A stretch of DNA of 64,000 nucleotides from NZ13-RE01 sp049718665 (lineage in GTDB: Bacteria > Dictyoglomota > Dictyoglomia > Dictyoglomales > Dictyoglomaceae): assembly GCA_049718665.1 (NCBI GenBank), contig JBNARO010000008.1, positions 1-64,000 of the forward strand, written 5' to 3'. Shown here piece after piece: positions 41,388 to 49,975 of the stretch. The position numbers and the translations under genes were made by a program. The notes below the pieces were generated by a model. That model worked only from the letters and a program-made list of their open reading frames with translations, did no database searches and was not told the DNA's origin. Positions within the stretch are counted from its first letter, which is position 1. Each line of letters begins with the position of its first letter.

Positions 41388-43205
41388 TCATTCCACCGTC
41401 ACAGATTTTGCTAAATTTCTTGGTTGGTCAATTTCTCTTCCTAACTTTTCCGCTACATAATAAGCGAATAGTTGCAAAGGAACTGTTATAAAGAAAGGAT
41501 AAAACTTAGGATCAAACTCAGGAATCGGTATTATATCATTAGCAATATCTTTAACTTTACTATCACCCTCATTTGCTATAGCAATAATAGGTGCTTTTCT
41601 TGCTTTTACTTCCTCTAAGTTAGAAAAAATTTTATTATATGTCTCATCTCTTACTACTATAGCCACCACAGGAGTATTTTCATCTAATAAGGCAATAGGA
41701 CCATGTTTCATTTCTCCTGCTGATACTCCTTCTGCATGTTGGTAAGATATCTCTTTAAGTTTCAAAGCTCCCTCTAAGATTAATGGAAAATTTCTTCCTC
41801 TTGCAATATAAAGGAAATTTCTATTTTGAGAATATTTATAAGCAATTTCTTTTATTAAATCTATTTGAGATAAAATCTTTTCCAAATACACAGGAATTTT
41901 TCTTAAATTTTCCCAATCTATATTATTCTCTCCATACAACTTTTGCTTTATATATTCTTTCAAAAGATAAATGAAAGCTAATTCTGCCATAAAGGTTTTT
42001 GTTGCAGCTACCCCAATTTCTATTCCTGATCTTAAGAATAAATTAAAATCACTCTCTCTTGCAATAGTACTTCGGGGGTTATTAGTCAGGGAGAGAATTT
42101 TTGCCCCTCTCTCTTTTGCTAATCTTAATGCAGCAATAGTATCAGCAGTTTCTCCTGACTGACTTATAGCTATAAACAATGTATTTTGATTTAATTTCGG
42201 TTTTCTATATCTAAATTCGGAAGAATAATCAACTTCTATATTATAAGGTAATTCTTCTTCCCAAAGATATTTTGCAAAATATCCAGCATGATACGAAGTT
42301 CCACAAGCCACTATAAATATTTTATCTATTTCTTCCCATAATTTCCCGTCCTCTTTAAAATCCTTAAAGTAAAAAATATTCCCTTCTTTTTCAATCCCAC
42401 CACTAAAGATTTCTCTCAAAACTGTGGGCTGTTCAAATATCTCTTTTAGCATATAATGAGGATATTCTCCTTTATCAACAGAAATTTTTTCCTTAGAAAG
42501 CTTTATAGGTGTAATAGTTAAATTTCTTATACCATTTTTCAGATCATAAATTTCTACTTTTTTAGGAGTAAGAATAACTAATTGGTCATCCTCAGGGAAA
42601 ACAAAATCTTCTACCCAAGATGAGAGGGCAGGAATATCCGAGGCAATAAAGATTTCGTCTCTCCCTAAACCTACTATTAAGGGGCTTTGCCTTTTAATAG
42701 CATAAAGAGTTTCAGGATTTTCTCTATCTAATATTACCAATGCAAAAGAACCCTCTAAATTATCAACTACTTTTTTGAAAGAAGATATTATACCTTTTTC
42801 AGTAAATTCTTCTAAAAGGTGAGCTACTACTTCTGTATCTGTTTGGCTCTTAAAAACATGCCCTTTACTAATTAAATACTCCTTTAATTCTTTATAGTTT
42901 TCAATTATACCATTATGAACAACAGCAAAACGGCCACTACAGTCTCCATGAGGATGAGCATTTTCTACAGTGGGTTCTCCATGAGTTGCCCATCTAGTAT
43001 GCCCAATTCCAATAAAACTTTCTTCATTATCCACAACCTTCTCTAAAAGACTTACTTTTCCCACAACTTTTTTAATTTTCATTTCTTTTCCCACTAAAGT
43101 TGCTATCCCTGCAGAATCATATCCTCTATATTCTAACATTTTTAGTCCCTTTAAAATATAAGGTATACATGGATTTCTACCAGTATAACCAAAAATTCCA
43201 CACAT
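41388..43205 (-). CDS. glmS: Glucosamine-6-phosphate synthase (isomerizing)
   Basis: 605 residues. Makes glucosamine 6-phosphate from fructose 6-phosphate and glutamine. The ATG at 43205 is fixed by the catalytic cysteine at residue 2 (MCGIFGYTG) and by AGGAGGAG five bases upstream. Glutaminase domain 1-240 (GHTRWATHGEP, HNGIIENY), two SIS sugar isomerase domains after residue 280 (ACGTSYHAGY, SQSGETADT), and C-terminal PRNLAKSVTVE. Expression is controlled by the glmS ribozyme and possibly by a hairpin over the ribosome binding site. Confidence 0.97.
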   Translation of the reverse strand: MCGIFGYTGRNPCIPYILKGLKMLEYRGYDSAGIATLVGKEMKIKKVVGKVSLLEKVVDNEESFIGIGHTRWATHGEPTVENAHPHGDCSGRFAVVHNGIIENYKELKEYLISKGHVFKSQTDTEVVAHLLEEFTEKGIISSFKKVVDNLEGSFALVILDRENPETLYAIKRQSPLIVGLGRDEIFIASDIPALSSWVEDFVFPEDDQLVILTPKKVEIYDLKNGIRNLTITPIKLSKEKISVDKGEYPHYMLKEIFEQPTVLREIFSGGIEKEGNIFYFKDFKEDGKLWEEIDKIFIVACGTSYHAGYFAKYLWEEELPYNIEVDYSSEFRYRKPKLNQNTLFIAISQSGETADTIAALRLAKERGAKILSLTNNPRSTIARESDFNLFLRSGIEIGVAATKTFMAELAFIYLLKEYIKQKLYGENNIDWENLRKIPVYLEKILSQIDLIKEIAYKYSQNRNFLYIARGRNFPLILEGALKLKEISYQHAEGVSAGEMKHGPIALLDENTPVVAIVVRDETYNKIFSNLEEVKARKAPIIAIANEGDSKVKDIANDIIPIPEFDPKFYPFFITVPLQLFAYYVAEKLGREIDQPRNLAKSVTVE

Positions 43206-43209
43206 CTTT

Positions 43210-43242
43210 CTCCTCCTCATAAGAAAATTTTATGAGAAGGAG
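43210..43242 (-). promoter_or_regulatory. Hairpin masking the glmS ribosome binding site
   Basis: Inverted repeat of 13 pairs (43230-43242 with 43210-43222, one G-T pair), seven-base loop. The 3' arm contains the whole AGGAGGAG ribosome binding site of glmS. It lies between the ribozyme and the start codon. Confidence 0.75.
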
Positions 43243-43249
43243 ATTTTCC

Positions 43250-43408
43250 CTACTTGCCTTGCTACTGGAAACCTTTTGTCCTGGCAGTCACCCACCAGTT
43301 TTGTGAGTTTCCTTTAAGGCAGGTAGCAACTGCCTGGAGGCATCCGCCGAAAACCTCGATAAACCTCCACCTCGTCAACTTACCCTATATAGGGTAAGTC
43401 CAGGCGCT
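43250..43408 (-). ncRNA. glmS ribozyme (glucosamine-6-phosphate activated)
   Basis: Minus strand begins A-GCGCC, then a long P1 hairpin (ACTTACCC...GGGTAAGT), the conserved TTGACGAGG, TTATCGA, TTTCGGCGGATGCC core, and extra helices P3/P4 (TTGCTAC/GTAGCAA and GGAAAC/GTTTCC). These match the known ribozyme class, which self-cleaves before the G of GCGCC when glucosamine 6-phosphate binds. Cleavage would fall between 43408 and 43407, that is directly after the last base of the glmM stop codon TAA. Confidence 0.96.
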
Positions 43409-44742
43409 TAAGTTAAAAGAGAAATTACTTTATTCTTAATCTCTTTTATATATTCTTCTAAAAGGCTTTCGGGAACATCTCCTTCTAAAGTAATTCTTAA
43501 AACGGGTTCAGTACCTGAAGGTCTCACTACATATCTAATATTGTTTTCTTTTATCACCTCCTTTACTCTCTCTTCAATAATACTTAACATCTCAAAAGGA
43601 AATTTTCCTCTTAAAGGTATTTTCTCATTTTTCTGAGGATACTGGGGGATAGATTTAGCTAATTCACTTAAAGAAACATTCTCTTCTTTTAGGATCTTTG
43701 TAAGAAATAATGAGGTGAGAAGCCCATCCCCTGTAGGCAGATAGTCAAAGAGAATAATATGCCCTGAAGGTTCCCCTCCAAGATTTAAATTTTCTTTTGA
43801 AATTTCCTCTAAAATATATCTATCTCCAACTTTTGTTCTTATTAGAGAAATATCTCTATCTTTAAGATATTTCTCAAGTCCTAAATTAGTCATTAATGTC
43901 CCCACAACCGTATTTTTTTTAAGTGTATTTTTCCCTTTCAAATAAGAAGCAATGATCCCAAGAATTCTATCTCCATCCACTATAGTGCCATCTTCAGCAA
44001 AAGCTAAAGTTCTATCACCATCTCCATCATAAGTAAATCCAATTTTAGCACCAGATTTTTTAAAATCTTCTAATCCTTTTTCAGGATATACCGCGCCACA
44101 ATTTTTATTGATATTTGTCCCATCATAATTACAATTGCTTGTAATTACCTCTGCCCCCAATTCCTTAAATAACTCAGGACCTATTTCTGAAACAGCTCCA
44201 TTGGCACAGTCCATCATGATCTTCCATCCTGACAAATCAACCCCTACAGCATTCTTTAGAAAATCCTTATATATCTTTCTTCCTTCTGAAAAATCAATAC
44301 TTCTTCCTATATTTTCACCATAAGGTCTATGAAATTTATCCTCTTGAGAGTCAATTAATTTTTCTATCTCTTCTTCTACATCATCTGAGAGTTTAAATCC
44401 ATCCTTTCCAAAGATTTTAATACCATTATACTCCACAGGATTATGAGATGCAGAAATCATTATACCTGCTAATACATCAGGATAGTTTTTAACAAGATAT
44501 GCAATTCCAGCGGTTGGAATAATTCCTACATTTAGTACATCTATACCTGTAGAAAGTATCCCTGACTGTAGAGCAGAATTTAACATATCTTTTGAAATTC
44601 TTGTATCTTGCCCTATAATTATTTTCCCTTTCTTCTCTCTTAAATATCCTGCTAAAACTCTTCCCAACTTTAGGGCAAATTCTGGTGTTAATTCTTTATT
44701 AACTATTCCTCTTATACCATCAGTCCCAAAATATTTCTTCAC
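43408..44742 (-). CDS. glmM: Phosphoglucosamine mutase
   Basis: 444 residues, normal length. Converts glucosamine 6-phosphate to glucosamine 1-phosphate, the next step after GlmS. Phosphoserine loop MISASHNPVEYNGIK (about 97), metal-binding DGDGDR (about 240), substrate loop GGEPSGHIIL (about 325) and phosphate site VRPSGTEPVLR (about 412). Start overlaps the OB-fold gene by four bases. Its TAA stop is the 5' edge of the ribozyme. Confidence 0.97.
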   Translation of the reverse strand: MKKYFGTDGIRGIVNKELTPEFALKLGRVLAGYLREKKGKIIIGQDTRISKDMLNSALQSGILSTGIDVLNVGIIPTAGIAYLVKNYPDVLAGIMISASHNPVEYNGIKIFGKDGFKLSDDVEEEIEKLIDSQEDKFHRPYGENIGRSIDFSEGRKIYKDFLKNAVGVDLSGWKIMMDCANGAVSEIGPELFKELGAEVITSNCNYDGTNINKNCGAVYPEKGLEDFKKSGAKIGFTYDGDGDRTLAFAEDGTIVDGDRILGIIASYLKGKNTLKKNTVVGTLMTNLGLEKYLKDRDISLIRTKVGDRYILEEISKENLNLGGEPSGHIILFDYLPTGDGLLTSLFLTKILKEENVSLSELAKSIPQYPQKNEKIPLRGKFPFEMLSIIEERVKEVIKENNIRYVVRPSGTEPVLRITLEGDVPESLLEEYIKEIKNKVISLLT

Positions 44743-45140
44743 TTATCATCCCTCCTTTCCTCTTCCCAAATTACCCAAGAGAAATTCTTAATTATTTTCC
44801 TGTTCTCAAAAAAAGCTTCTACTTTATAATTCTTTTTCACCTTTCCTTTAACAATTATTTTACTTCTTTCTTCTGGAATTCCTGTGATACTTATCACATC
44901 ACATTTAAAATTTTCAAATTCTAATGTATATACTGATATATTTGTCCCTGCAATAGTATAAGGATTTAGTACTTCTCCTTTTAATTCTATTTCCTTTGCG
45001 AGAAAAAGTTCTGGATTCTTTTTAAACTCTTTCCATCTATTTCTCCAAGGAGTATCTAACCACCATTGATAATAACTATAACCCCAAAATAAAATAAAAA
45101 ATATTCCTGTAAGGATATAAAAAATTTTGCGGAGACGCAT
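44739..45140 (-). CDS. Membrane-anchored OB-fold-like protein of unknown function
   Basis: 133 residues: one N-terminal membrane helix (about 6-25, signal anchor), then a beta-rich domain with EIELKGEVLNPYTIAG, NISVYTLEFENFKCDVISI and SKIIVKGKVKKNYKVEAF, which looks like an OB fold in which strands alternate with Gly turns. ATG 45140 is eight bases after AGGGGG; an ATG six bases earlier is too close. No named family recognised. Confidence 0.6.
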   Translation of the reverse strand: MRLRKIFYILTGIFFILFWGYSYYQWWLDTPWRNRWKEFKKNPELFLAKEIELKGEVLNPYTIAGTNISVYTLEFENFKCDVISITGIPEERSKIIVKGKVKKNYKVEAFFENRKIIKNFSWVIWEEERRDDK

Positions 45141-45152
45141 AATCATGACCCC

Positions 45153-46151
45153 CTATATTATGATAGGAATTTTCTCACCACAAAAAGGACATAAATTACT
45201 ATGAGATAACAAGTTTTTCTTTATAGAATATCCCTCTCTTACAATTAATTCCCTTTTACAATTAGGGCAAAAAGTTGTAGAGGTTTCTAAGTCCCATACA
45301 TTGCCTAAGTAAACAAAATTTAGTTTCTCTTTTGCTATTGAAAAAGCCTTGAACAGTGTTTCATAGGGGGTAGAAGGTAAACTAAACTTATAGGCTGGAA
45401 AATATCGAGAAAAATGAAGGGGTATATTTTTATCTATATCCGCTATCCAGTCAACTAATTTTCTAATTTCCTCTTCTCCATCATTCCATGAGGGAATAAT
45501 AAGAGTAGTAAGTTCCACATGAATATTTTTAGAATAAGCTAAGGAAATTATATTTAAAACCCTATCTAATCTTCCTTGGCACAGTTTTGAATAGAACTCT
45601 TGAGTAAAAGCTTTTAAGTCAATATTCATAGCAGAAATATAAGGGGCTAATTCCAAAAATGGTTCTTCCTCAATATACCCATTGGTCACTAAAACATTTT
45701 TTAGATCTTCTTCTTTAGCAATTTTTGAAGTTTCTAAAACAAATTCATACCATATAAAAGGTTCATTGTATGTATAGGCTATTCCAAAGGATTTATAAGA
45801 TTTTGCAAGAGAAACCAATCTATACCCATCTATTTTCTCCAACTTTAATTCTTCAGGAGATACCTGTGAAATACTCCAATTTTGACAAAAGGGACATTTA
45901 AAATTACATCCTACAGTACCTACTGAAAGAATTAATTTCCCTGGATAAAAATGATAAAGAGGCTTTTTTTCTATAGGATCTAAAGCAATAGAACTTACAA
46001 GGTTATAATTGAGAGAATACAAAATTCCATCTCTGTTTTCTCTAACACCACATATTCCCCTTCTCCCAGAAGATATTAAACAATGGTGAGGACAGAGAAA
46101 ACATTGAACTTCATGGTCCTTTAATTTTTTATAATATAGAGCTTCCTTCAT
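45153..46151 (-). CDS. AmmeMemoRadiSam system radical SAM enzyme
   Basis: 332 residues. A PflA-related radical SAM protein: ALYYKKLKDHEVQCFLCPHHC at the start, GTVGCNFKCPFCQNWSISQ (about 78, CxxxCxxC cluster) and a C-terminal zinc ribbon CPNCKRE...CPFCGEK (about 293-325). In many genomes this enzyme goes with AMMECR1 and Memo-like proteins. AMMECR1 is the next gene upstream, one base away; Memo is not next to it. Function of the system is unknown. Confidence 0.88.
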   Translation of the reverse strand: MKEALYYKKLKDHEVQCFLCPHHCLISSGRRGICGVRENRDGILYSLNYNLVSSIALDPIEKKPLYHFYPGKLILSVGTVGCNFKCPFCQNWSISQVSPEELKLEKIDGYRLVSLAKSYKSFGIAYTYNEPFIWYEFVLETSKIAKEEDLKNVLVTNGYIEEEPFLELAPYISAMNIDLKAFTQEFYSKLCQGRLDRVLNIISLAYSKNIHVELTTLIIPSWNDGEEEIRKLVDWIADIDKNIPLHFSRYFPAYKFSLPSTPYETLFKAFSIAKEKLNFVYLGNVWDLETSTTFCPNCKRELIVREGYSIKKNLLSHSNLCPFCGEKIPIII

Positions 46152-46673
46152 TCATTCTTTATAACGGGTAACTTCAAATTTATAAATCTTATAATCCTCA
46201 GAAGGATGAATACCTGCTTTTGCCAGAGCAATTTCCAATTGTTTTTCAACAGTATCTACCCCTTCAAGGTCAGGTAAGAGAACACCCCTCCTCCATCCTT
46301 TTTCTACTACTATACCGTATTTTTTAGGATCTAATTCGTTTATACTACTTACTTCTTCTAAAGGAGAAAGTATGTCTACTGAAAATTCTAAATTGTCTAA
46401 TTCTTGTAAACCAATAGGAGGAAATCTTGGATCTCTTACCGCAGAACTTATAGCATTTTGTATAATCTCATGAGCCAAATTTTCACAAGTTGGCTGAATA
46501 GTCCCTATGCATCCTCTAAGTCTTCCATCCTTTGTATGAATAGAAACAAAAACGCCTCCCTGTTTTTTTAATTCTAAAGGAGTATCTTCGGGAGGCTCTA
46601 TAATTTTTCTCTCTTTTAAATATACCTCAATAGCTTTTTTCGCTAAGGAGATAATGAAATCTTTTAAATCCAT
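46152..46673 (-). CDS. AMMECR1 domain protein (AmmeMemoRadiSam system protein A)
   Basis: 173 residues with the AMMECR1 hallmark LRGCIGTIQPT (about 54-64), preceded by GVFVSIHTKDG and followed by SAVRDPRFPP (about 82) and EKGWRRGVLLPDLEGVDTVEKQL. The molecular role is unknown in any organism. Directly coupled to the radical SAM gene and eight bases after rpsI. Confidence 0.9.
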   Translation of the reverse strand: MDLKDFIISLAKKAIEVYLKERKIIEPPEDTPLELKKQGGVFVSIHTKDGRLRGCIGTIQPTCENLAHEIIQNAISSAVRDPRFPPIGLQELDNLEFSVDILSPLEEVSSINELDPKKYGIVVEKGWRRGVLLPDLEGVDTVEKQLEIALAKAGIHPSEDYKIYKFEVTRYKE

Positions 46674-46681
46674 AATATAAA

Positions 46682-47098
46682 TTAACGCTTTGAATATTGA
46701 GGTGCACGACGAGCTCTCTTTAATCCATATTTCTTTCTTTCCTTTTCTCTTGGGTCTCTCTTTAATAGTCCCTCTTTCTTTAATATACTCCTAAAATCAG
46801 GATTAAGAGCTGTAAGAGCCTTCGCAATGCCGTGAGCCAAAGCTTGTGCCTGTGCAGAGACCCCTCCTCCAATGGCATCAGCAATAATGTCTACTTGATC
46901 CTTCATCCCTGTAAGTTCCAAAGGTTTTTTAGCTATTACATGGAAAAATATCCTTCCTCCAAAATATTCTTCCATAGGCTTATCATTTACAATAATCTTT
47001 CCCTCTCCAGGAAAACGGAGCCACACTTTAACTCTCGCAGTTTTCCTACTTCCCACTTCATGAATTACTTTACTTTCTTGAATATTCAATTCCAACAT
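46682..47098 (-). CDS. rpsI: Ribosomal protein S9
   Basis: 138 residues. Ends in the invariant basic tail YSKR that reaches the P-site tRNA. VGSRKTARVKVWL near residue 16 and the GGGVSAQAQALAHGIAKAL helix near residue 78 are typical. Ten bases after rplM, the usual L13-S9 pair. Confidence 0.97.
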   Translation of the reverse strand: MLELNIQESKVIHEVGSRKTARVKVWLRFPGEGKIIVNDKPMEEYFGGRIFFHVIAKKPLELTGMKDQVDIIADAIGGGVSAQAQALAHGIAKALTALNPDFRSILKKEGLLKRDPREKERKKYGLKRARRAPQYSKR

Positions 47099-47107
47099 TG
47101 ATCCCTC

Positions 47108-47536
47108 CTAAATATTCAATACCTTAGGTTGTTGAGCTTGATGAGGATGTTCAGGTCCTGGATAAACCTTAAGCTTTTTAATCATTTTTCTCCCAAGAGA
47201 ATTTTTAGGAAGCATACCTTTTACAGCAAAATAAATCATTCTTTCTGGATGCTTTGCCCTCATTTCTTTTGCAGTTATAAGTTTCATACCACCTGGATAT
47301 CCAGAATGTCTAAAATAAACCTTAGTATTTTCCTTTTTCCCTGTTAATACCACGTCTTTTGCATTAATAACTATTACAAAATCTCCTGTATCCACATGAG
47401 GAGTATAAATAGGTTTGTGCTTACCTCTCAAAATTTTCGCAATTTCAGAAGCTAATCTTCCTAAGGTCTTTCCTTTAGCATCTACAAGGAACCATTCTCT
47501 TTTTATCTCTTCTTTTTTTGCCATATAAGTTGACAT
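47108..47536 (-). CDS. rplM: Ribosomal protein L13
   Basis: 142 residues. REWFLVDAKGKTLGRLASEIA (about 14), HVDTGDFVIVINA and the GMLPKNSLGRKMIKKLKVYPG segment (about 108) are diagnostic. ATG 47536 follows AAGGAGG by seven bases. First gene of the rplM-to-TPR unit with its own promoter. Confidence 0.97.
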   Translation of the reverse strand: MSTYMAKKEEIKREWFLVDAKGKTLGRLASEIAKILRGKHKPIYTPHVDTGDFVIVINAKDVVLTGKKENTKVYFRHSGYPGGMKLITAKEMRAKHPERMIYFAVKGMLPKNSLGRKMIKKLKVYPGPEHPHQAQQPKVLNI

Positions 47537-47564
47537 TACATTTCCTCCTTTCTCTAAGACTCTT

Positions 47565-47594
47565 AATATAATATACTTTTAAGATAAATGTCAA
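47565..47594 (-). promoter_or_regulatory. Promoter of the rplM unit
   Basis: Perfect TTGACA (47589-47594), 18-base spacer, TATATT (47565-47570); a TTATAT with 17-base spacing overlaps it. The -35 box overlaps the last codons of truA. Confidence 0.8.
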
Positions 47595-48322
47595 TATTTT
47601 ACTTTATAAAGATATAAACCTTGAGGAGGCGCACAAGGGGAAAATCTATCATTAAACTTTCTTTCTAAATAAGCCCTCCACTCTTCAATTTTTCTCTTCC
47701 CCATTCCTAATTCTACCATGCTACCCACAAGAAATCTTATCATTTTTCTTAAAAAATGGGAAGCGGATATAAAAAATATTAAAAATTCGCCATGAAATTT
47801 CCAGTAAGAATCTTCGATCTCAAGTATTGTATTTTTTTCATTATCTAAGACACAAAAATTAATAAAATCATGCCTTCCTATAAGCATCTTTGAGGATTCT
47901 AAAAGTATTTCTTTATTTAAAGGATATTTTATCCACCAAACAAAATCTTTTAAAAAAGGAGATAAAATCTCAGAGTTATAAATAACATAGATGTATGTTT
48001 TGCTTTTAGCACTATACCTTGCATGAAAACTTTCTTCCACTTTCTCTATATCTTTTAAAACTACATCTTCTGGCAATAATGAATTTATTGCATGCTTTAG
48101 TCTTTCTAAATCCCAATCCTTAGAGGATTTAAAACTTACCACTTGATTTAAAGCGTGAACACCAGCATCTGTCCTCCCCGCTCCAAAGGTTTTAACCTTT
48201 TCCTGAAAAAGTTTTTCTAATATCTCTTCCAAAATTCCCTGAACTGTTCTTCTGCCAGGTTGTTTTTGAAATCCATAAAAATTTTTACCCATATAAGAGA
48301 TAGTTAATTTCCAGGTGGGCAT
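47591..48322 (-). CDS. truA: tRNA pseudouridine(38-40) synthase TruA
   Basis: 243 residues. Catalytic Asp in the family motif GAGRTDAGVHALNQV (about 46-60). NFYGFQKQPGRRTVQGILEE near residue 15 and FLRKMIRFLVGSMVELG near residue 190 agree. Follows the ECF transporter genes, as in many Firmicutes. Confidence 0.96.
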   Translation of the reverse strand: MPTWKLTISYMGKNFYGFQKQPGRRTVQGILEEILEKLFQEKVKTFGAGRTDAGVHALNQVVSFKSSKDWDLERLKHAINSLLPEDVVLKDIEKVEESFHARYSAKSKTYIYVIYNSEILSPFLKDFVWWIKYPLNKEILLESSKMLIGRHDFINFCVLDNEKNTILEIEDSYWKFHGEFLIFFISASHFLRKMIRFLVGSMVELGMGKRKIEEWRAYLERKFNDRFSPCAPPQGLYLYKVKY

Positions 48323-48326
48323 AAAT

Positions 48327-49127
48327 CTAAATTACCAGTAAAAATATAGAGAAAATGATTATAAAGGATATATATAAAGTTTCTTTTATTCCCCAATAAA
48401 CTTTCTTATAACGAGTTCTACCCTTTGCACCCCTATATCCTCTTGCTTCCATTGCTTCCGCTAATTCTCCCGCTCTTCTAAAGGCATTTAAAAAAAGAGG
48501 AATTATTATAGGTAAGAGGCTTTTTGCCTGCTCAATAAGATTTCCTTTCCCAAATTCTGCCCCTCGAGATTTTTGTGCCTTAATTATTTTATCTGTCTCT
48601 TCTAAGAGAGTAGGGACAAACCTTAATGCTATTGTCATCATCATCGAAAATTCATGAACAGGAAATTTAAGGTAATTTAAAGGCTTTAAAATATCTTCTA
48701 ATCCATGAGCTAATTCCAAGACTGATGTAGTGAGAGTTAAAAGGGAGGTAATCATAACTAAAAAGATAAGTCTCGAGGACATAAAAATAGCCATTTTAAC
48801 TCCTTTTTCTGTTATATGTAAAATTCCATACCTTAAGAATACCTTTCCTCCCTCTTCTCCAAAGAAAAGATGAATGAAAAAAGTGAAAAGTACAAGAAAA
48901 TATATAGGCTTTAAACTACGAAGAAAATATTTAAATGGTATTTTTGAGAGCAGAATTTCTAAGATTATGAAACCAAAGAAAATGGCATAAGAAATATCTA
49001 ATTTTATAAGAAATAGCAGAATAACAAGCCAAAAAGTTGCTATTAATTTAGCACGAGGATCTAAACTATGTAATATAGAACTTCCAGGAATATATTGCCC
49101 TAAGGGAAAACTCCTTAACATTTCCAT
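48327..49127 (-). CDS. ecfT: ECF transporter transmembrane protein T
   Basis: 266 residues with about five membrane helices. FPLGQYIPGSSILHSLDPRAKL at the start and the two coupling motifs, here KSRGAEFGKG (about 186) and MEARGYRGAKGRTRYK (about 232), where the Ala-Arg-Gly core contacts the two ATPases. Moves vitamins with an S component encoded elsewhere. Confidence 0.93.
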   Translation of the reverse strand: MEMLRSFPLGQYIPGSSILHSLDPRAKLIATFWLVILLFLIKLDISYAIFFGFIILEILLSKIPFKYFLRSLKPIYFLVLFTFFIHLFFGEEGGKVFLRYGILHITEKGVKMAIFMSSRLIFLVMITSLLTLTTSVLELAHGLEDILKPLNYLKFPVHEFSMMMTIALRFVPTLLEETDKIIKAQKSRGAEFGKGNLIEQAKSLLPIIIPLFLNAFRRAGELAEAMEARGYRGAKGRTRYKKVYWGIKETLYISFIIIFSIFLLVI

Positions 49128-49975
49128 AATGCTGTATAGCCTTTATAAGCTAGAATAATTTCTGCCATCTCATTTAATGTCATATAACCATTGACAGGAT
49201 ATCCTTTTTTCTCTAAAATTTCTACAATTTCGAGAATTTGAGGAAGCTCTAAGCCCATCTCTATTATTTTCTGCTTTTGTTTAAAAAGAAGATCTTTCGA
49301 ACCATCAAAAATAAGATTCCCTTTATGTAATACTATAACTCTATGAATTAATGGTATTATTTCATCTAAATCATGGGAAACAATAATTAATGTTTTGCCT
49401 TTTTTTGCCCAATTATTGAGATATTGCATTATTTCCCTTTTCCCCTTAGGATCTAAATTAGCAGTAGGCTCATCTAAAACCAGCACCTCTGGATCCATTG
49501 CTAAAACACTTGCAATAGCTAATCTTCTTTTCTCACCTCCTGATAGAGAAAAGGGAGAACGATCCTTAATTTCTTCATATTTTAATCCCACAGTATTTAA
49601 TGCCCTTTTAACTATAGTTTCCATTTCTTCCTCTTTAAATCCTACATTTCTTGGTCCAAAGACTACCTCTTCAAAAACTGTTTCTCCAAACAATTGGTGT
49701 TCAGGGTACTGGAAAACTAATCCTATAATTTTACATATTTCTTTTATAGACCATTCTCTTATATCTTTCCCTTTTAAATAGACTCTTCCTTCTGTAGGTT
49801 GCAAAAGTCCATTAAATAATTGAATAAGAGTAGATTTACCTGAGCCTGTCTCTCCAAAAATACCTATTCTCTCTCCTTCTGTTATAGAAAGAGAGATATT
49901 CCTCAGGGCAGTTCTCTCTAATGGGGTATCTTTTAGATAATGGAAACTTACATTTTCTAAGAAAATTAAAGACAT
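49115..49975 (-). CDS. ecfA2: ECF transporter ATP-binding protein A2
   Basis: 286 residues. Walker A GETGSGKSTLIQL (about 40), Q-loop VFQYPEHQLF, signature FSLSGGEKRRLAIASVL (about 143), Walker B VLVLDEPTANLDP and switch histidine. LERTALRNISLSI at the start is typical of EcfA2. Overlaps ecfA1 and ecfT. Confidence 0.94.
   Translation of the reverse strand: MSLIFLENVSFHYLKDTPLERTALRNISLSITEGERIGIFGETGSGKSTLIQLFNGLLQPTEGRVYLKGKDIREWSIKEICKIIGLVFQYPEHQLFGETVFEEVVFGPRNVGFKEEEMETIVKRALNTVGLKYEEIKDRSPFSLSGGEKRRLAIASVLAMDPEVLVLDEPTANLDPKGKREIMQYLNNWAKKGKTLIIVSHDLDEIIPLIHRVIVLHKGNLIFDGSKDLLFKQKQKIIEMGLELPQILEIVEILEKKGYPVNGYMTLNEMAEIILAYKGYTALWKC

Noticed and set aside
43381..43402. Perfect palindrome as a possible operator
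   Set aside because: It is the P1 helix of the glmS ribozyme, which explains it fully.
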